A stretch of 64,000 nt of DNA, taken from VBWE01 sp943372645 (GTDB lineage Bacteria > Bacteroidota > Bacteroidia > Palsa-965). Where the stretch lies: NCBI GenBank assembly GCA_943372645.1, contig CALRZN010000015.1, forward strand, positions 62,001 through 126,000, read 5' to 3'. The position numbers and the translations under genes are program-made. The number at the start of each line of letters is the position of its first letter. The stretch's first letter is position 1. Positions 52,175 to 60,765 of this stretch are shown piece after piece. The notes beneath the pieces were generated by a model. That model saw only the letters and a list, made by a program, of their open reading frames with translations, did not search any database and was not told the DNA's origin.

Positions 52175-52411
52175 TTACTTCAACTGCGCTTTTATGTTCC
52201 GGATACTTTCATCGAACGGGATTTTTTTAGTCTTGTCACCCATCATCTCCTCGCGGCGACGCATAATTGTTGTACGTTCTTCCGGGGAATAGTTCAGCGG
52301 CTGATCGCTTACCTGGTGCGACAGCAAAAGTTCATGCACAATTTTCAGAAACTGATCATCGGTTTTGTCAATCAGTTCGTGAGTTTGTTTCCGGAGGGCT
52401 TTTACGGTCAT
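52175..52411 (-). CDS. Antitoxin-like small protein without toxin partner
   Basis: The 78-residue protein starts MTVKALRKQTHELIDKTDDQ with FLKIVHELLLSH and a charged C-terminus. The same pattern, M-T-x(3)-LRK-x(4)-D..D..LxIVHxxL, is found in the antitoxin at 61786-62031 of this window, which has a toxin beside it. Here no RelE/ParE gene follows. It is either an orphan antitoxin or the remnant of a module. Confidence 0.7.
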   Translation of the reverse strand: MTVKALRKQTHELIDKTDDQFLKIVHELLLSHQVSDQPLNYSPEERTTIMRRREEMMGDKTKKIPFDESIRNIKAQLK

Positions 52412-52505
52412 GTGATGCTGATTATGTACTATAAATTTAATAACTTTTCTTTAAATGAAAAGAGGCAATTCAACCTTAATTCCTTCCTATTCCGGGATTG
52501 ATCAG

Positions 52506-53831
52506 TTAACGCACCGCATCCGTTTTCGGAACACGGAGCAGCAATAAAAAGCCGAGCACAAAAAACACCACGAGCGCCAGCACCGAGGTGCGGATGTTTG
52601 CAAAATGTTCGATGAAGCCGAATGAAAACGTACCGATGGCCAGGCCGATTTTTTCCGATACATCGAAGAAACTGAAGTACGTGGCGTGATCGTGCGTTTC
52701 GGGCAGCATTTTGGAATAAGTGGAACGCGCAATGGCCTGTATGCCGCCCATTACCAGCCCTACCACCGCAGCTGCGATGTAAAACTGCCACGGTTCGTAC
52801 ACGAGGAAATACACGCCGGTACACAAAAAGATCCAGATACCGATGGCAATGGAAAGCGTGCGCAGGTTACCGATTTTAGCCGACATTTTTGAGAAAATAA
52901 ACGCACCGAGCATGCCCACAAACTGGATGATGAGGATGCTGATAATAAGATCCTGCGTTTTGATGTTGCGTACTTCCTTGTTTGCAAATGCCGTGGCCAT
53001 AATCATTACCGTTTGCACCGCCATGTTAAACATAAAATAACTGGCGAGGTAACGGCGCAGCTGGATGCGGGTTTTGATGTCGGCCCACACTTTGCCGAGT
53101 TCGGCGTAGCCTTTTTTAAATACGTTTCCGCCCGGTTTTTCGTCGCCAAACACTTTATTCGGTAAGCGCACGAAGGTGATAAACGCAAAACCAATCCACC
53201 ATGCACCTACCATCGGGAAGGCCCATTTGATGGGAAGTACTTTTGTAAACTGCGTAAGAACAAGAATAATAATCAGCAACAAAGCACTGCCGAAATAGCC
53301 CATCGAAAAGCCGCGCGCACTGATGCGGTCGTGTTCTTCCGGTTCCGCAATTTCGGGCAGGTAGCCGTTGTAATACACAAGACTTCCCCAATAACCGATG
53401 CTCGCAAAAAACAAAGGCAGTACTGTAACCCCAAGCTGGTAAGGCGTGTAATCAGTTCCGCCGTTATCCGGATGGAAGAAATACAGCAATGCACTGGAGC
53501 CAGCACCGAGGAAACAGAAAAACTGCAGGAAGCGCTTTTTATTCCCGGTGGAGTCAGCAATACCCGAAAGAATCGGAGCCACCAGCGCCACCACGATGTA
53601 GGAAAGCGAAACGAGGTAGGCGTAAAATTCGGTGTTCTTGAATTCCATGCCGAAAAACGAAACCGTATCGTATAGCGTTACACCGGTAACTTCATTTTTG
53701 ATACTTGTTGTTTTCTCGTACATGATCGGAAAAATCGCGGAGCTGATAACGAGCGGATAAACCGAATTGGCCCAATCGTAAAACGTCCAGGCGCGGATGA
53801 TTTTTTTGTCACCTTTTTGAAGCATTTTCAA
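52506..53831 (-). CDS. UMF1-family MFS transporter
   Basis: The 441-residue, about 12-TM protein has the UMF1 (Atg22-like) hallmark start AWTFYDWANSVYPLVISSAI and GVMGG-type helices (GLVMGGIQAIARSTYSKMLP). The substrate is unknown. Yeast relatives export amino acids from vacuoles. It is a single gene between repeat copies 51991 and 53941. A TACTTTTG box lies immediately before the start codon. Confidence 0.88.
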   Translation of the reverse strand: MKMLQKGDKKIIRAWTFYDWANSVYPLVISSAIFPIMYEKTTSIKNEVTGVTLYDTVSFFGMEFKNTEFYAYLVSLSYIVVALVAPILSGIADSTGNKKRFLQFFCFLGAGSSALLYFFHPDNGGTDYTPYQLGVTVLPLFFASIGYWGSLVYYNGYLPEIAEPEEHDRISARGFSMGYFGSALLLIIILVLTQFTKVLPIKWAFPMVGAWWIGFAFITFVRLPNKVFGDEKPGGNVFKKGYAELGKVWADIKTRIQLRRYLASYFMFNMAVQTVMIMATAFANKEVRNIKTQDLIISILIIQFVGMLGAFIFSKMSAKIGNLRTLSIAIGIWIFLCTGVYFLVYEPWQFYIAAAVVGLVMGGIQAIARSTYSKMLPETHDHATYFSFFDVSEKIGLAIGTFSFGFIEHFANIRTSVLALVVFFVLGFLLLLRVPKTDAVR

Positions 53832-53940
53832 AAGTAGTGTTTTTTGAGTGGAATAATAGCGGGGTAAAAAAAGGTAATGTGCCTAGAAGTGCGTATTTCT
53901 TATCCTCTTGTTTTGCGGAACCGCGGTTGTTCGTGCCGGT

Positions 53941-53976
53941 TTTTCGCCACAAAGGCACCAAGACACGAAGAAACAC
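53941..53976. repeat. CACAAAGG-type tandem 8-mer repeat, copy 2
   Basis: CGCCACAAAGGCACC AAGACACGAAG shows the same 8-base period as the copy at 51991-52023, in the same orientation. The two copies flank the orphan antitoxin and UMF1 genes. Confidence 0.7.
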
Positions 53977-54021
53977 AAAACAAAGATGAATTTAATTTAA
54001 ATGTAACGCTTCCAAAAAGCA

Positions 54022-55434
54022 TTACACAAAAAACTCTTCCTTGAAACCGATAAGGTACGCCTTGTCGCGGGTGCGGGTGAGCGCGGTATAGAGCCAGCGC
54101 AGGTATTCGGTGTTGATCATTTCGGGGGTTAAATAGCCTTGCTCCACAAACACCGATTGCCATTGTCCGCCCTGCGCTTTGTGGCACGTAACGGCATACG
54201 CATATTTTACCTGGAGTGCATTAAAAAACGGATCGCTGCGCAGTTTCAGGAATTTGTCGCGTTTGGTGGGCAGGTGTTCGTAATCGGCCATTACACTTTC
54301 AAACAGCGCCTGCTGCTGTTCGCGTTTGAGCGCGGGGGCTTCGCTGTGCAACGTATCAAGGATTACACGTGCGCTGATTTCCGGTTCTTCGGGATAATCG
54401 AGCAATCGCATTTCCACATCGGCAAACCGGAAACCGTGCATTTCATACTGTTTGCGGATGCGCACAATTTCGATGCGGTCGCCGTTGGCAATAAAACCGG
54501 CTTTCGATTCTTCGGGCAGCCAGAAATAATTGTTTTTTACCACCATGAGGTGATCGCCGCTGCTGAGTTCTTCTTCACGCCAAAGGATGCGTGCGCGGAT
54601 CTGCTGGTTGTAAATGTTCGCGCGTTTGTTCGAGCGGCAGATGATTATGGTTTCTTCCTGCCCCACGTTGCGGTACGATTGTTCAAGCAGATCAATGAGG
54701 TCGGTGCCTTCTACTTTTATAATATCATTATAACCCTGCAGTTCAAACGCGGGCGGGGCGTTTTGTGCTTCGGCAATGTTTACGCGCAGTTTGGTGGCGT
54801 TGTACAGCACCCCCGAATCGAGCACCTGGCGCATCACTTCTTTCAGTTCGATGTGTTCCACTTCTACGCCGAAGGTGGCTTTGAGGTATTCCACATTCAG
54901 GGCCGGACTTTCGCTCATGCCCACGGGCGGCAGCTGGGCCGAATCGCCGATGAGCAGCAGTTTGCAGTTATCGCCGTCGTACACATACTGAAACAGATCT
55001 TCGAGCAGGCTGTGCGGATGCAGTTGCTGGTCGGCCTGGCCTTCACCGATCATGGAGGCTTCGTCCACGATAAAAATCGTATTCGTGTGTTTGTTCTGCT
55101 GCAGTGTAAACATTCCTGCGCCGCCACCTTCACCACGGGCGTGGTAAATGCGTTTGTGAATGGTAAAGGCCGGCCAGTTGGTATATTCCGAAAGCACCTT
55201 GGCCGCGCGGCCCGTAGGCGCCAGCAACGAAAATTTCCAGCGCACCGCGGGCAGACTTTTTACCAGCGCACTAACGGTGGATGTTTTGCCCGTTCCGGCG
55301 TAGCCTTTGAGTACAAACACACGTTCGTTATCCGGGTGCAGCACAAAAGCCGCGATGCGGTTGATCAGTTCCTGCTGGCCCGTGGTGGGTTCAAACGGAA
55401 ACTGGCTGCGGATGACGGATGCGAAGTTGTTCAT
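54022..55434 (-). CDS. RecD/Dda-like superfamily 1 helicase
   Basis: The 470-residue protein has Walker A VLKGYAGTGKTSTVS near the N-terminus, FIVDEASMI (Walker B, DEAS), LLLIGDSAQLPPVG, and the C-terminal UvrD-like AVTCHKAQGGQWQSVFVE and YLRWLYTALTRTRDKAYLIG. It matches the small ATP-dependent RecD-like helicases of Bacteroidota. It probably acts in DNA recombination or repair. A TATCTTTG box (complement of 55451-55458) lies close upstream. Confidence 0.92.
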   Translation of the reverse strand: MNNFASVIRSQFPFEPTTGQQELINRIAAFVLHPDNERVFVLKGYAGTGKTSTVSALVKSLPAVRWKFSLLAPTGRAAKVLSEYTNWPAFTIHKRIYHARGEGGGAGMFTLQQNKHTNTIFIVDEASMIGEGQADQQLHPHSLLEDLFQYVYDGDNCKLLLIGDSAQLPPVGMSESPALNVEYLKATFGVEVEHIELKEVMRQVLDSGVLYNATKLRVNIAEAQNAPPAFELQGYNDIIKVEGTDLIDLLEQSYRNVGQEETIIICRSNKRANIYNQQIRARILWREEELSSGDHLMVVKNNYFWLPEESKAGFIANGDRIEIVRIRKQYEMHGFRFADVEMRLLDYPEEPEISARVILDTLHSEAPALKREQQQALFESVMADYEHLPTKRDKFLKLRSDPFFNALQVKYAYAVTCHKAQGGQWQSVFVEQGYLTPEMINTEYLRWLYTALTRTRDKAYLIGFKEEFFV

Positions 55435-55499
55435 GGAGAAAATACGGGGACAAAGATACGCCTACGGTGTGAGTCCCGTGTATTAAAAATGGAAACGGA

Positions 55500-56024
55500 T
55501 CAGCCTGCCTTGTGCGCCGCCGGGTAGCCGGCCGGGAACTGCAACGCAGCACCTGTTTCAAACGCTTCTGCAGCAGCATCCAGCAGTGACTGCATATCGG
55601 GGAACCATACGGAACGGTTGGGGTTGTCGGCCGCAAACTGAACGAGCTGGCCGGCTGTTCCTCCGAAAACGCCTTCGCCGTCGTAACAAATGGTTTCACC
55701 GGAATCATTCACCAGCAGTGGCAGCCAGCGCGGACTCCACCAGTTGGGTGTTGTAAATTCGCCCATATTAAAAAGTTCCAGCATGGGCTGGTATTCCATT
55801 GTAATTTCCGTGAACTGCATGATCCGCCAGCCGGGCAACAGGCCATTTTCTGTTAGCGCATCCTGTCCGCCTTTCCACGCAAAAAATTCCCGGTAAGCTG
55901 CGGGCAGTTCGTTTGCGGTTAATGTGGTCAGTGCCTGGAACTGCTCCGCTGTAAAAGGAGGCTGCAGCGCAGCATACGATCCTGGTGCTTTTTCCTGCCA
56001 TACCTTATCAAGTGCAGTAATCAT
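55500..56024 (-). CDS. SMI1/KNR4-family protein, putative immunity protein
   Basis: The 174-residue protein shows the SMI1/KNR4 pattern: a helix with TANELPAAYREFFAWKGG, then WWSPRWLPLLVNDSGETICY. Bacterial SMI1 proteins are common immunity partners of polymorphic toxins. It starts 15 bases after the DUF4157-headed protein and is translated in the same direction, as expected for toxin-immunity order. It probably neutralises the putative nuclease C-terminus of that protein. Confidence 0.82.
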   Translation of the reverse strand: MITALDKVWQEKAPGSYAALQPPFTAEQFQALTTLTANELPAAYREFFAWKGGQDALTENGLLPGWRIMQFTEITMEYQPMLELFNMGEFTTPNWWSPRWLPLLVNDSGETICYDGEGVFGGTAGQLVQFAADNPNRSVWFPDMQSLLDAAAEAFETGAALQFPAGYPAAHKAG

Positions 56025-56039
56025 GTTGCGCTCCCTCTT

Positions 56040-57815
56040 TTAAAAATCGTTGGTAATATTCACCACCTGGTTACCTGTGGCTGTGGCAGCCGGCGCAACC
56101 ATACCGCCACCCGGTGCATAATCAATAAAATTAACTGTACAATCAATATCTACCGGGAAGGTATCATCGACATACGTATCTATCCATGCTTCTGCCGCTA
56201 CAATATCCCCGGCCAGGGGCACACCACCTCTGCCCGCAGCCACAAGCGGCGTCATAAGACCGGCCACCACCATGGCGGCCAGCTGATTCGGCCCGGTCAT
56301 GCCGTTAAACTGCAGTTTCGACCAGGCACGTATTCCTGCATTTACACCGTAATTCGGTATGCAGGAGTAATCGGCATACTGGTCGGAACCCGGTGGTGCA
56401 TTGGTCTGTCCAAGTACGTGTTGTTCAACGCGGGTATAATGCAATCCGTTCAGTGAAGCTGTAAACGGAGCAAGGTTATCGTGCGTACCATCACCGCCCA
56501 GGTCCTGGTGCATGTGATGCCCCTGCTTGAATGGATTAACGGCACCGATCATCGCAATAAAATGCGCCCAGTTCGTGGGGCGTGTTCCACCTACGCCGGT
56601 TCCGGTAGGCTGACGGTTCAGCGAAGTTCCGGTAGCGCCTGTTGTTACATTATTTCCCCGCACACCAAGAAAGTTTAGTGTACCATTGGCCAACACCGGC
56701 AGTGGCAGATGCGGCCCTTTTAATGCACCTGGATTGAGTGCACCGGTAACTGTTGCTGCACGCTGAATGGTATCCTTCACATTTTCATTGACGGCTTTCA
56801 GCTGACCCATCTCGCCCATCTCCACATCCCGTACAATATATTGCCCCAGGTATTCCACGGCCTGGTAAAAATAGCGGTAATCCCAGTGGTGGTTCTGCGC
56901 ATGCTGATGCAGGGCTCCGCGCTGCCCGGGTGTGATGTAGATCGTCTGATTACCTCTCCCGTCATTCATATCTACTGAAACCGCGATGCTTTTGCGTTCT
57001 GTATCTTTTGCTCCCCCGAGGTTCTGATCATTGGAGAATTCGGTCTGTCCGACATTACCGACCTGCTGATTTGCAATTTCACGGCGGGCCTTTTCCATAG
57101 CTGCTTTGGCCACGGCCACATCGTTATCCTGGTTTTCACTGGATGAGCGCTGAACCACCGCCGCACTGCTCATGCGTTGTACAGTGCCATTGGTTGTGCC
57201 GGGCAGTTGCTGCTGCTGAACCGCAAATGATGCACCGAATGAAGCGGCTTTTGCGCCCATCAGGTCGGCTTCCTGTTCAAGACTTGCTTCCGTATTTACA
57301 TTTATCCCTTTGAGCTGTACGTTTGGTTTTACACGTCCCTGCTTTTGCTGCACCACATGCCAGGCCTCATGGTGCAGGTGTTTTTCCTGTCCCGGTGCGA
57401 TGTGAATGGACGTGCCCTGTGCAAATGCGTGTGCCTGCAACTGGGCCGGTTCGGAGGAATTGTAATGAACCTGTACATCATCGAGCGACAACCCGGAGAG
57501 GCCTTCCACACCCGACTTCAGCTGATCGGGCAAACCGGTTGTATTTTCTTTACGCTGAACCGCTGCAAATTGCTGCTGCACGGTGCCGGCGTTTGTTTGT
57601 GTTTCGTCCGTTGGCGGGACGGGAGGCTGTGCTGAAAACTGTTTCGGGCTGAAAAGACCTGCGTTGTAATCGCCGAACGCCAATGGCTCCTCCGACATAT
57701 CCGGCTCCTTTGCAGCCAGCTGTGCCGGCGAAGTATAACCCACACTGCCGTTTGAAACATGCTGCGCGCTGGCAGTGTTTCCCTGGCTTTTCGTCCCATC
57801 TTTACCGGTGATCAT
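56040..57815 (-). CDS. DUF4157 protein with putative nuclease toxin tip
   Basis: The 591-residue protein has no signal peptide. The N-terminal domain is DUF4157 (about 97-192; LSLDDVQVHYNSS, AFAQGTSIHIAPGQ, HHEAWHVVQQKQG with HExxH at 149-153), a marker of effectors delivered by contractile injection (eCIS) systems. A middle region of about 200 residues follows. The C-terminal domain has QGHHMHQDLGGDGTHDNL (431-448) and LHYTRVEQHV, resembling the GH-x-L-x(2)-xLGG-x-G...NL pattern of His-type nucleases in polymorphic toxins. The SMI1/KNR4 gene follows. No structural eCIS genes are in the window. Nuclease activity is inference. Confidence 0.8.
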   Translation of the reverse strand: MITGKDGTKSQGNTASAQHVSNGSVGYTSPAQLAAKEPDMSEEPLAFGDYNAGLFSPKQFSAQPPVPPTDETQTNAGTVQQQFAAVQRKENTTGLPDQLKSGVEGLSGLSLDDVQVHYNSSEPAQLQAHAFAQGTSIHIAPGQEKHLHHEAWHVVQQKQGRVKPNVQLKGINVNTEASLEQEADLMGAKAASFGASFAVQQQQLPGTTNGTVQRMSSAAVVQRSSSENQDNDVAVAKAAMEKARREIANQQVGNVGQTEFSNDQNLGGAKDTERKSIAVSVDMNDGRGNQTIYITPGQRGALHQHAQNHHWDYRYFYQAVEYLGQYIVRDVEMGEMGQLKAVNENVKDTIQRAATVTGALNPGALKGPHLPLPVLANGTLNFLGVRGNNVTTGATGTSLNRQPTGTGVGGTRPTNWAHFIAMIGAVNPFKQGHHMHQDLGGDGTHDNLAPFTASLNGLHYTRVEQHVLGQTNAPPGSDQYADYSCIPNYGVNAGIRAWSKLQFNGMTGPNQLAAMVVAGLMTPLVAAGRGGVPLAGDIVAAEAWIDTYVDDTFPVDIDCTVNFIDYAPGGGMVAPAATATGNQVVNITNDF

Positions 57816-57855
57816 ACTTCAGCAGAACATGTTTACTGGCTGTTTCTTTTATATC

Positions 57856-57883
57856 AGTTACAGCCTGTGAATTAAACTGTAAC
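57856..57883. promoter_or_regulatory. Short inverted repeat upstream of the DUF4157 gene
   Basis: GTTACAG (57857-57863) and CTGTAAC (57877-57883) are inverted around 13 bases, about 40-70 bases before the DUF4157 start. It may be an operator. Nothing else stands out in the 210-base divergent region. Confidence 0.3.
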
Positions 57884-58025
57884 AACGCAATTTATATCAT
57901 TTCCGGTCATCAATCACTTAAAAACAGCAGCAATAATGAACAATGTGTGAACAGGGTAAACCGGCGGAAATTAATTCCCCAAACATGCGCAGCAGATTCG
58001 CTGTTCATTCCTTACATTTACTTGC

Positions 58026-58271
58026 ATGAAACGCCGCTGCTTCGTCTTTTTTCTCCTGTTTATTGCATTAACGGCAAACGCACAAAACAATGAACTCGTT
58101 TTCTCTGTGCATGATTTCAAACCAGTTGCCGGATGCACACTCCGCACCGATGTGTATTTCGATCTGAACAAAAGTACGCTGCGCCCGGAATCGAAACCGG
58201 TACTGGATTCGCTGGTAGCTTTTCCTGAAAAAAGTGATACCGGAATAAATGCTTCTAAAAACAAAATATAA
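58026..58271 (+). pseudogene. Truncated OmpA-domain protein
   Basis: The 81-residue ORF has a signal peptide (MKRRCFVFFLLFIALTANAQ) and then the first strand and helix of an OmpA-like peptidoglycan-binding domain (TDVYFDLNKSTLRPESKPVL, DSLVAFPE). It ends where the family would continue with its GHTD-containing half. Neither frame beyond the stop restores that half. Either the gene is a remnant or the short exported peptide has a new use. Confidence 0.6.
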
Positions 58272-58274
58272 ACT

Positions 58275-58667
58275 ATGTCACGCCTCACCTTCACCAACTG
58301 CCGGCACATCGGCATGGACAATTACAAAACACTTGCGCCGGTTTTCCAGGAGCAGATGACCATTTCATCAGCGCTTGGTTTTGGTACGGAAAATCCTTCA
58401 GCGGATGATTTTATGGACCAATCAACGGACGGCGATCCCGATGCGTATGTGGAACTGTGGGACGTGGTGGAAACCGCCAACCCGGACAAGGTGCTGTACG
58501 ATGCATGGATTTACCTGGTGGATACGGCAAACGTGTTTCATCATGGCACCGCGAATGATACGGGGGTGGGCATGATCCAGTTCGGGTTTGTGGATATTAA
58601 CACAAACGAAGAAACGGAACTGGCGCTGGATATGCAGGAGGCGTTTGAGAACATCGAGCGATCCTAG
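58275..58667 (+). CDS. Hypothetical acidic protein
   Basis: The 130-residue protein (about 20% Asp+Glu) begins MSRLTFTNCRHIGMDNYKTL and includes PDAYVELWDVVETANPDKVL and GVGMIQFGFVDINTNEET. No signal peptide, membrane helix or family is recognised. It starts 3 bases after the truncated OmpA gene. It sits among toxin, immunity and mobile-like genes, so an accessory role (for example immunity) is possible but unproven. Confidence 0.6.
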   Translation: MSRLTFTNCRHIGMDNYKTLAPVFQEQMTISSALGFGTENPSADDFMDQSTDGDPDAYVELWDVVETANPDKVLYDAWIYLVDTANVFHHGTANDTGVGMIQFGFVDINTNEETELALDMQEAFENIERS

Positions 58668-58688
58668 AACTGTACTTCATTTATTCTA

Positions 58689-58778
58689 TCGCAAAGTCGC
58701 GCTATGGTTTGCGCAATGTTTCGCTATGTTTTTTTGCGCGACATTGCTCATTACTTTGCGAAACATTGCGGTTAAGTG
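58689..58778. repeat. CTTTGCG/CATTGCGG repeat with 13-bp inverted arms, copy 1
   Basis: CGCAATGTTTCGC (58712-58724) and GCGAAACATTGCG (58758-58770) are perfect inverted arms within a GCGC-rich array ending TTACTTTGCGAAACATTGCGG. A related sequence occurs at 62159-62204. It lies between a hypothetical gene and the M1 peptidase. Confidence 0.7.
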
Positions 58779-58819
58779 ATTGATTACAGTTCCAAAATCA
58801 TTTTCGTACATTTACTGGT

Positions 58820-60742
58820 ATGAAAACCAGCTGCACAGTACTGTTGTTTTTTCTGTTTGTTGTTTCTGTCAAAGCACAGGCCCCGCTTTCGCCGCAGCAG
58901 TTTTCGCAACTGGCCGGATTGGAGATGAAAGCCCGCACCGGTAACCCGGAACGCCTTCCACAAAACATTATTGACAATTACGACATCAGCTACCACCGCT
59001 GCGTGTGGCAGGTTGATCCCGCGGTGCAATACATTGCCGGGAACATTACCACATATTTCAAACCACTTACTTCCGGGTTCGATACCATTTTGTTTAACTG
59101 CAGCAACCTGCTTACGGTTGACTCGGTACTTTATCAAGGCAATGCAATACCATTTACACACAGCAGCGATCTGATCCGCGCTGCGTTTCCTTCCCCGCTT
59201 GCCGTTAATGTGAGCGATTCGGTAACTGTGTTTTACCAGGGTGCACCGACTACTTCCGGGTTTGGTTCGTTTATGACCGGTGTGCACAATTCAGTTCCTG
59301 TGCTGGCCACGCTTTCGGAGCCGTACGGTTCAAGCGACTGGTGGCCGTGCAAAAACGGGCTTACCGATAAAGCGGATTCGCTGGATGTGCTCATCACCAC
59401 ACCTGCCGCCTACCGCGCAGCCAGCAACGGTTTGCTGGTGAATGAAACTACGAACGGCAATTTAAAAACGTATCACTGGAAACACCGCTACCCCATTGTG
59501 CCCTACCTCGTTTGTATGGCCGCGACTAATTATGTGCAGTACACACACAACGTGCCTTTCGGAAATACAAATACAACGATTCTGAATTACGTGTATCCCG
59601 AAGATTCGGCCAGCGCCGAATGGCAGACCGCGTTTATGGTTCCGGTGATGCAGTTTTACGACAGCCTGTTTGGGCTGTATCCGTTTGCCGATGAAAAATA
59701 CGGCCACTGCCAGTTTAACGTGGGCGGCGGCATGGAACACCAGACGTTTACGTTTGTGGGCGGCTTTCATTACGAACTGCTGTGCCACGAACTCGCGCAC
59801 CACTGGTTTGGCGATAAAGTAACCTGCGGCTCGTGGGAAGACATCTGGCTCAACGAAGGTTTTGCCACGTACCTCAGCGGCCTGTGTTACGAATTTCTGC
59901 AGCCCGCGTGGTGGATGCCGTTCAAACAGGGACGCATCAGTTACATCACCAGTCAGCCCGACGGCAGCGTGTGGTGCGACGATACCACCACGCACACGCG
60001 CATTTTCGACGACCGCCTCAGTTATGCCAAAGGCGGCATGTTCCTCAACCAGCTGCGCTGGGTAATCGGCGACAGCGCGTTTTTTAATGGCATACGCAAT
60101 TACTTAAACGATCCCGCACACGCCTACGGATTCGCGCGCACGGCCAACCTCAAAGCACACTGGGAAGCGGAATACGGGCAAAGCCTCACGTGGTACTTTA
60201 ACGACTGGTTTACCGGCGAAGGTTTCCCCTCCTACCTCATCAGCTGGGATCAGCAGGGCAGCCAGGTAACGTTTACCGTGAACCAGGTGCAGTCGCATCC
60301 ATCGGTTTCGTTTTTTGAATTGCCGCTGCCCATTAAATTCAAAAACGCTACGCAGGATACGACGATACGCATCAACCACACCTTCTCCGGTGAAACATTT
60401 ACAGCAACCATTCCCTTCGCCGCCGACTCGCTCATTTTCGATCCGGAGTTATGGATTATTTCAGCCAACAACACGGTAACCAGCATCGCGCCGCTCACGC
60501 TCGATCCGTATATCATCATGCTGCCCAATCCCATCCACGACGAGCTGCGTGTGCTTTTTTACAAAAACCATGATCGTGTGGTTTATGAAATCCATGACAT
60601 CAATGGCAAACAAATCACCAAAGGCGAAGCGCGGCAGCCGCGGATTTTGGAGGTGGATATGAGCCGGTGTGCGGTTGGGACGTATCTCGTTTCGTTTGAG
60701 GCAGATGGGATGCGGTGTGTGAAGAAGGTGGTGAAGGAGTGA
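58820..60742 (+). CDS. Secreted M1-family metallopeptidase with T9SS sorting domain
   Basis: The 640-residue protein has a signal peptide. The zinc site is CHELAHHWFGD (HELAH at 323-327) with the third ligand in WLNEGFATYL (Glu346), spaced exactly as in M1 peptidases. The exopeptidase motif is GGGMEH (about 302-307) in place of the usual GxMEN. The C-terminus (IIMLPNPIHDELRVLFYK ... MSRCAVGTYLVSFEADG) is a Por sorting domain. It should be exported by the type IX system and act on peptides outside the cell. It is downstream of the repeat array at 58689. Confidence 0.93.
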   Translation: MKTSCTVLLFFLFVVSVKAQAPLSPQQFSQLAGLEMKARTGNPERLPQNIIDNYDISYHRCVWQVDPAVQYIAGNITTYFKPLTSGFDTILFNCSNLLTVDSVLYQGNAIPFTHSSDLIRAAFPSPLAVNVSDSVTVFYQGAPTTSGFGSFMTGVHNSVPVLATLSEPYGSSDWWPCKNGLTDKADSLDVLITTPAAYRAASNGLLVNETTNGNLKTYHWKHRYPIVPYLVCMAATNYVQYTHNVPFGNTNTTILNYVYPEDSASAEWQTAFMVPVMQFYDSLFGLYPFADEKYGHCQFNVGGGMEHQTFTFVGGFHYELLCHELAHHWFGDKVTCGSWEDIWLNEGFATYLSGLCYEFLQPAWWMPFKQGRISYITSQPDGSVWCDDTTTHTRIFDDRLSYAKGGMFLNQLRWVIGDSAFFNGIRNYLNDPAHAYGFARTANLKAHWEAEYGQSLTWYFNDWFTGEGFPSYLISWDQQGSQVTFTVNQVQSHPSVSFFELPLPIKFKNATQDTTIRINHTFSGETFTATIPFAADSLIFDPELWIISANNTVTSIAPLTLDPYIIMLPNPIHDELRVLFYKNHDRVVYEIHDINGKQITKGEARQPRILEVDMSRCAVGTYLVSFEADGMRCVKKVVKE

Positions 60743-60765
60743 AATCATAATATAGCATTTGAAAT

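Noticed and set aside
54139..55527. 462-codon plus-strand ORF opposite the RecD-like helicase
   Set aside because: The helicase motifs are all on the minus strand, and the plus frame shows only shadow composition.
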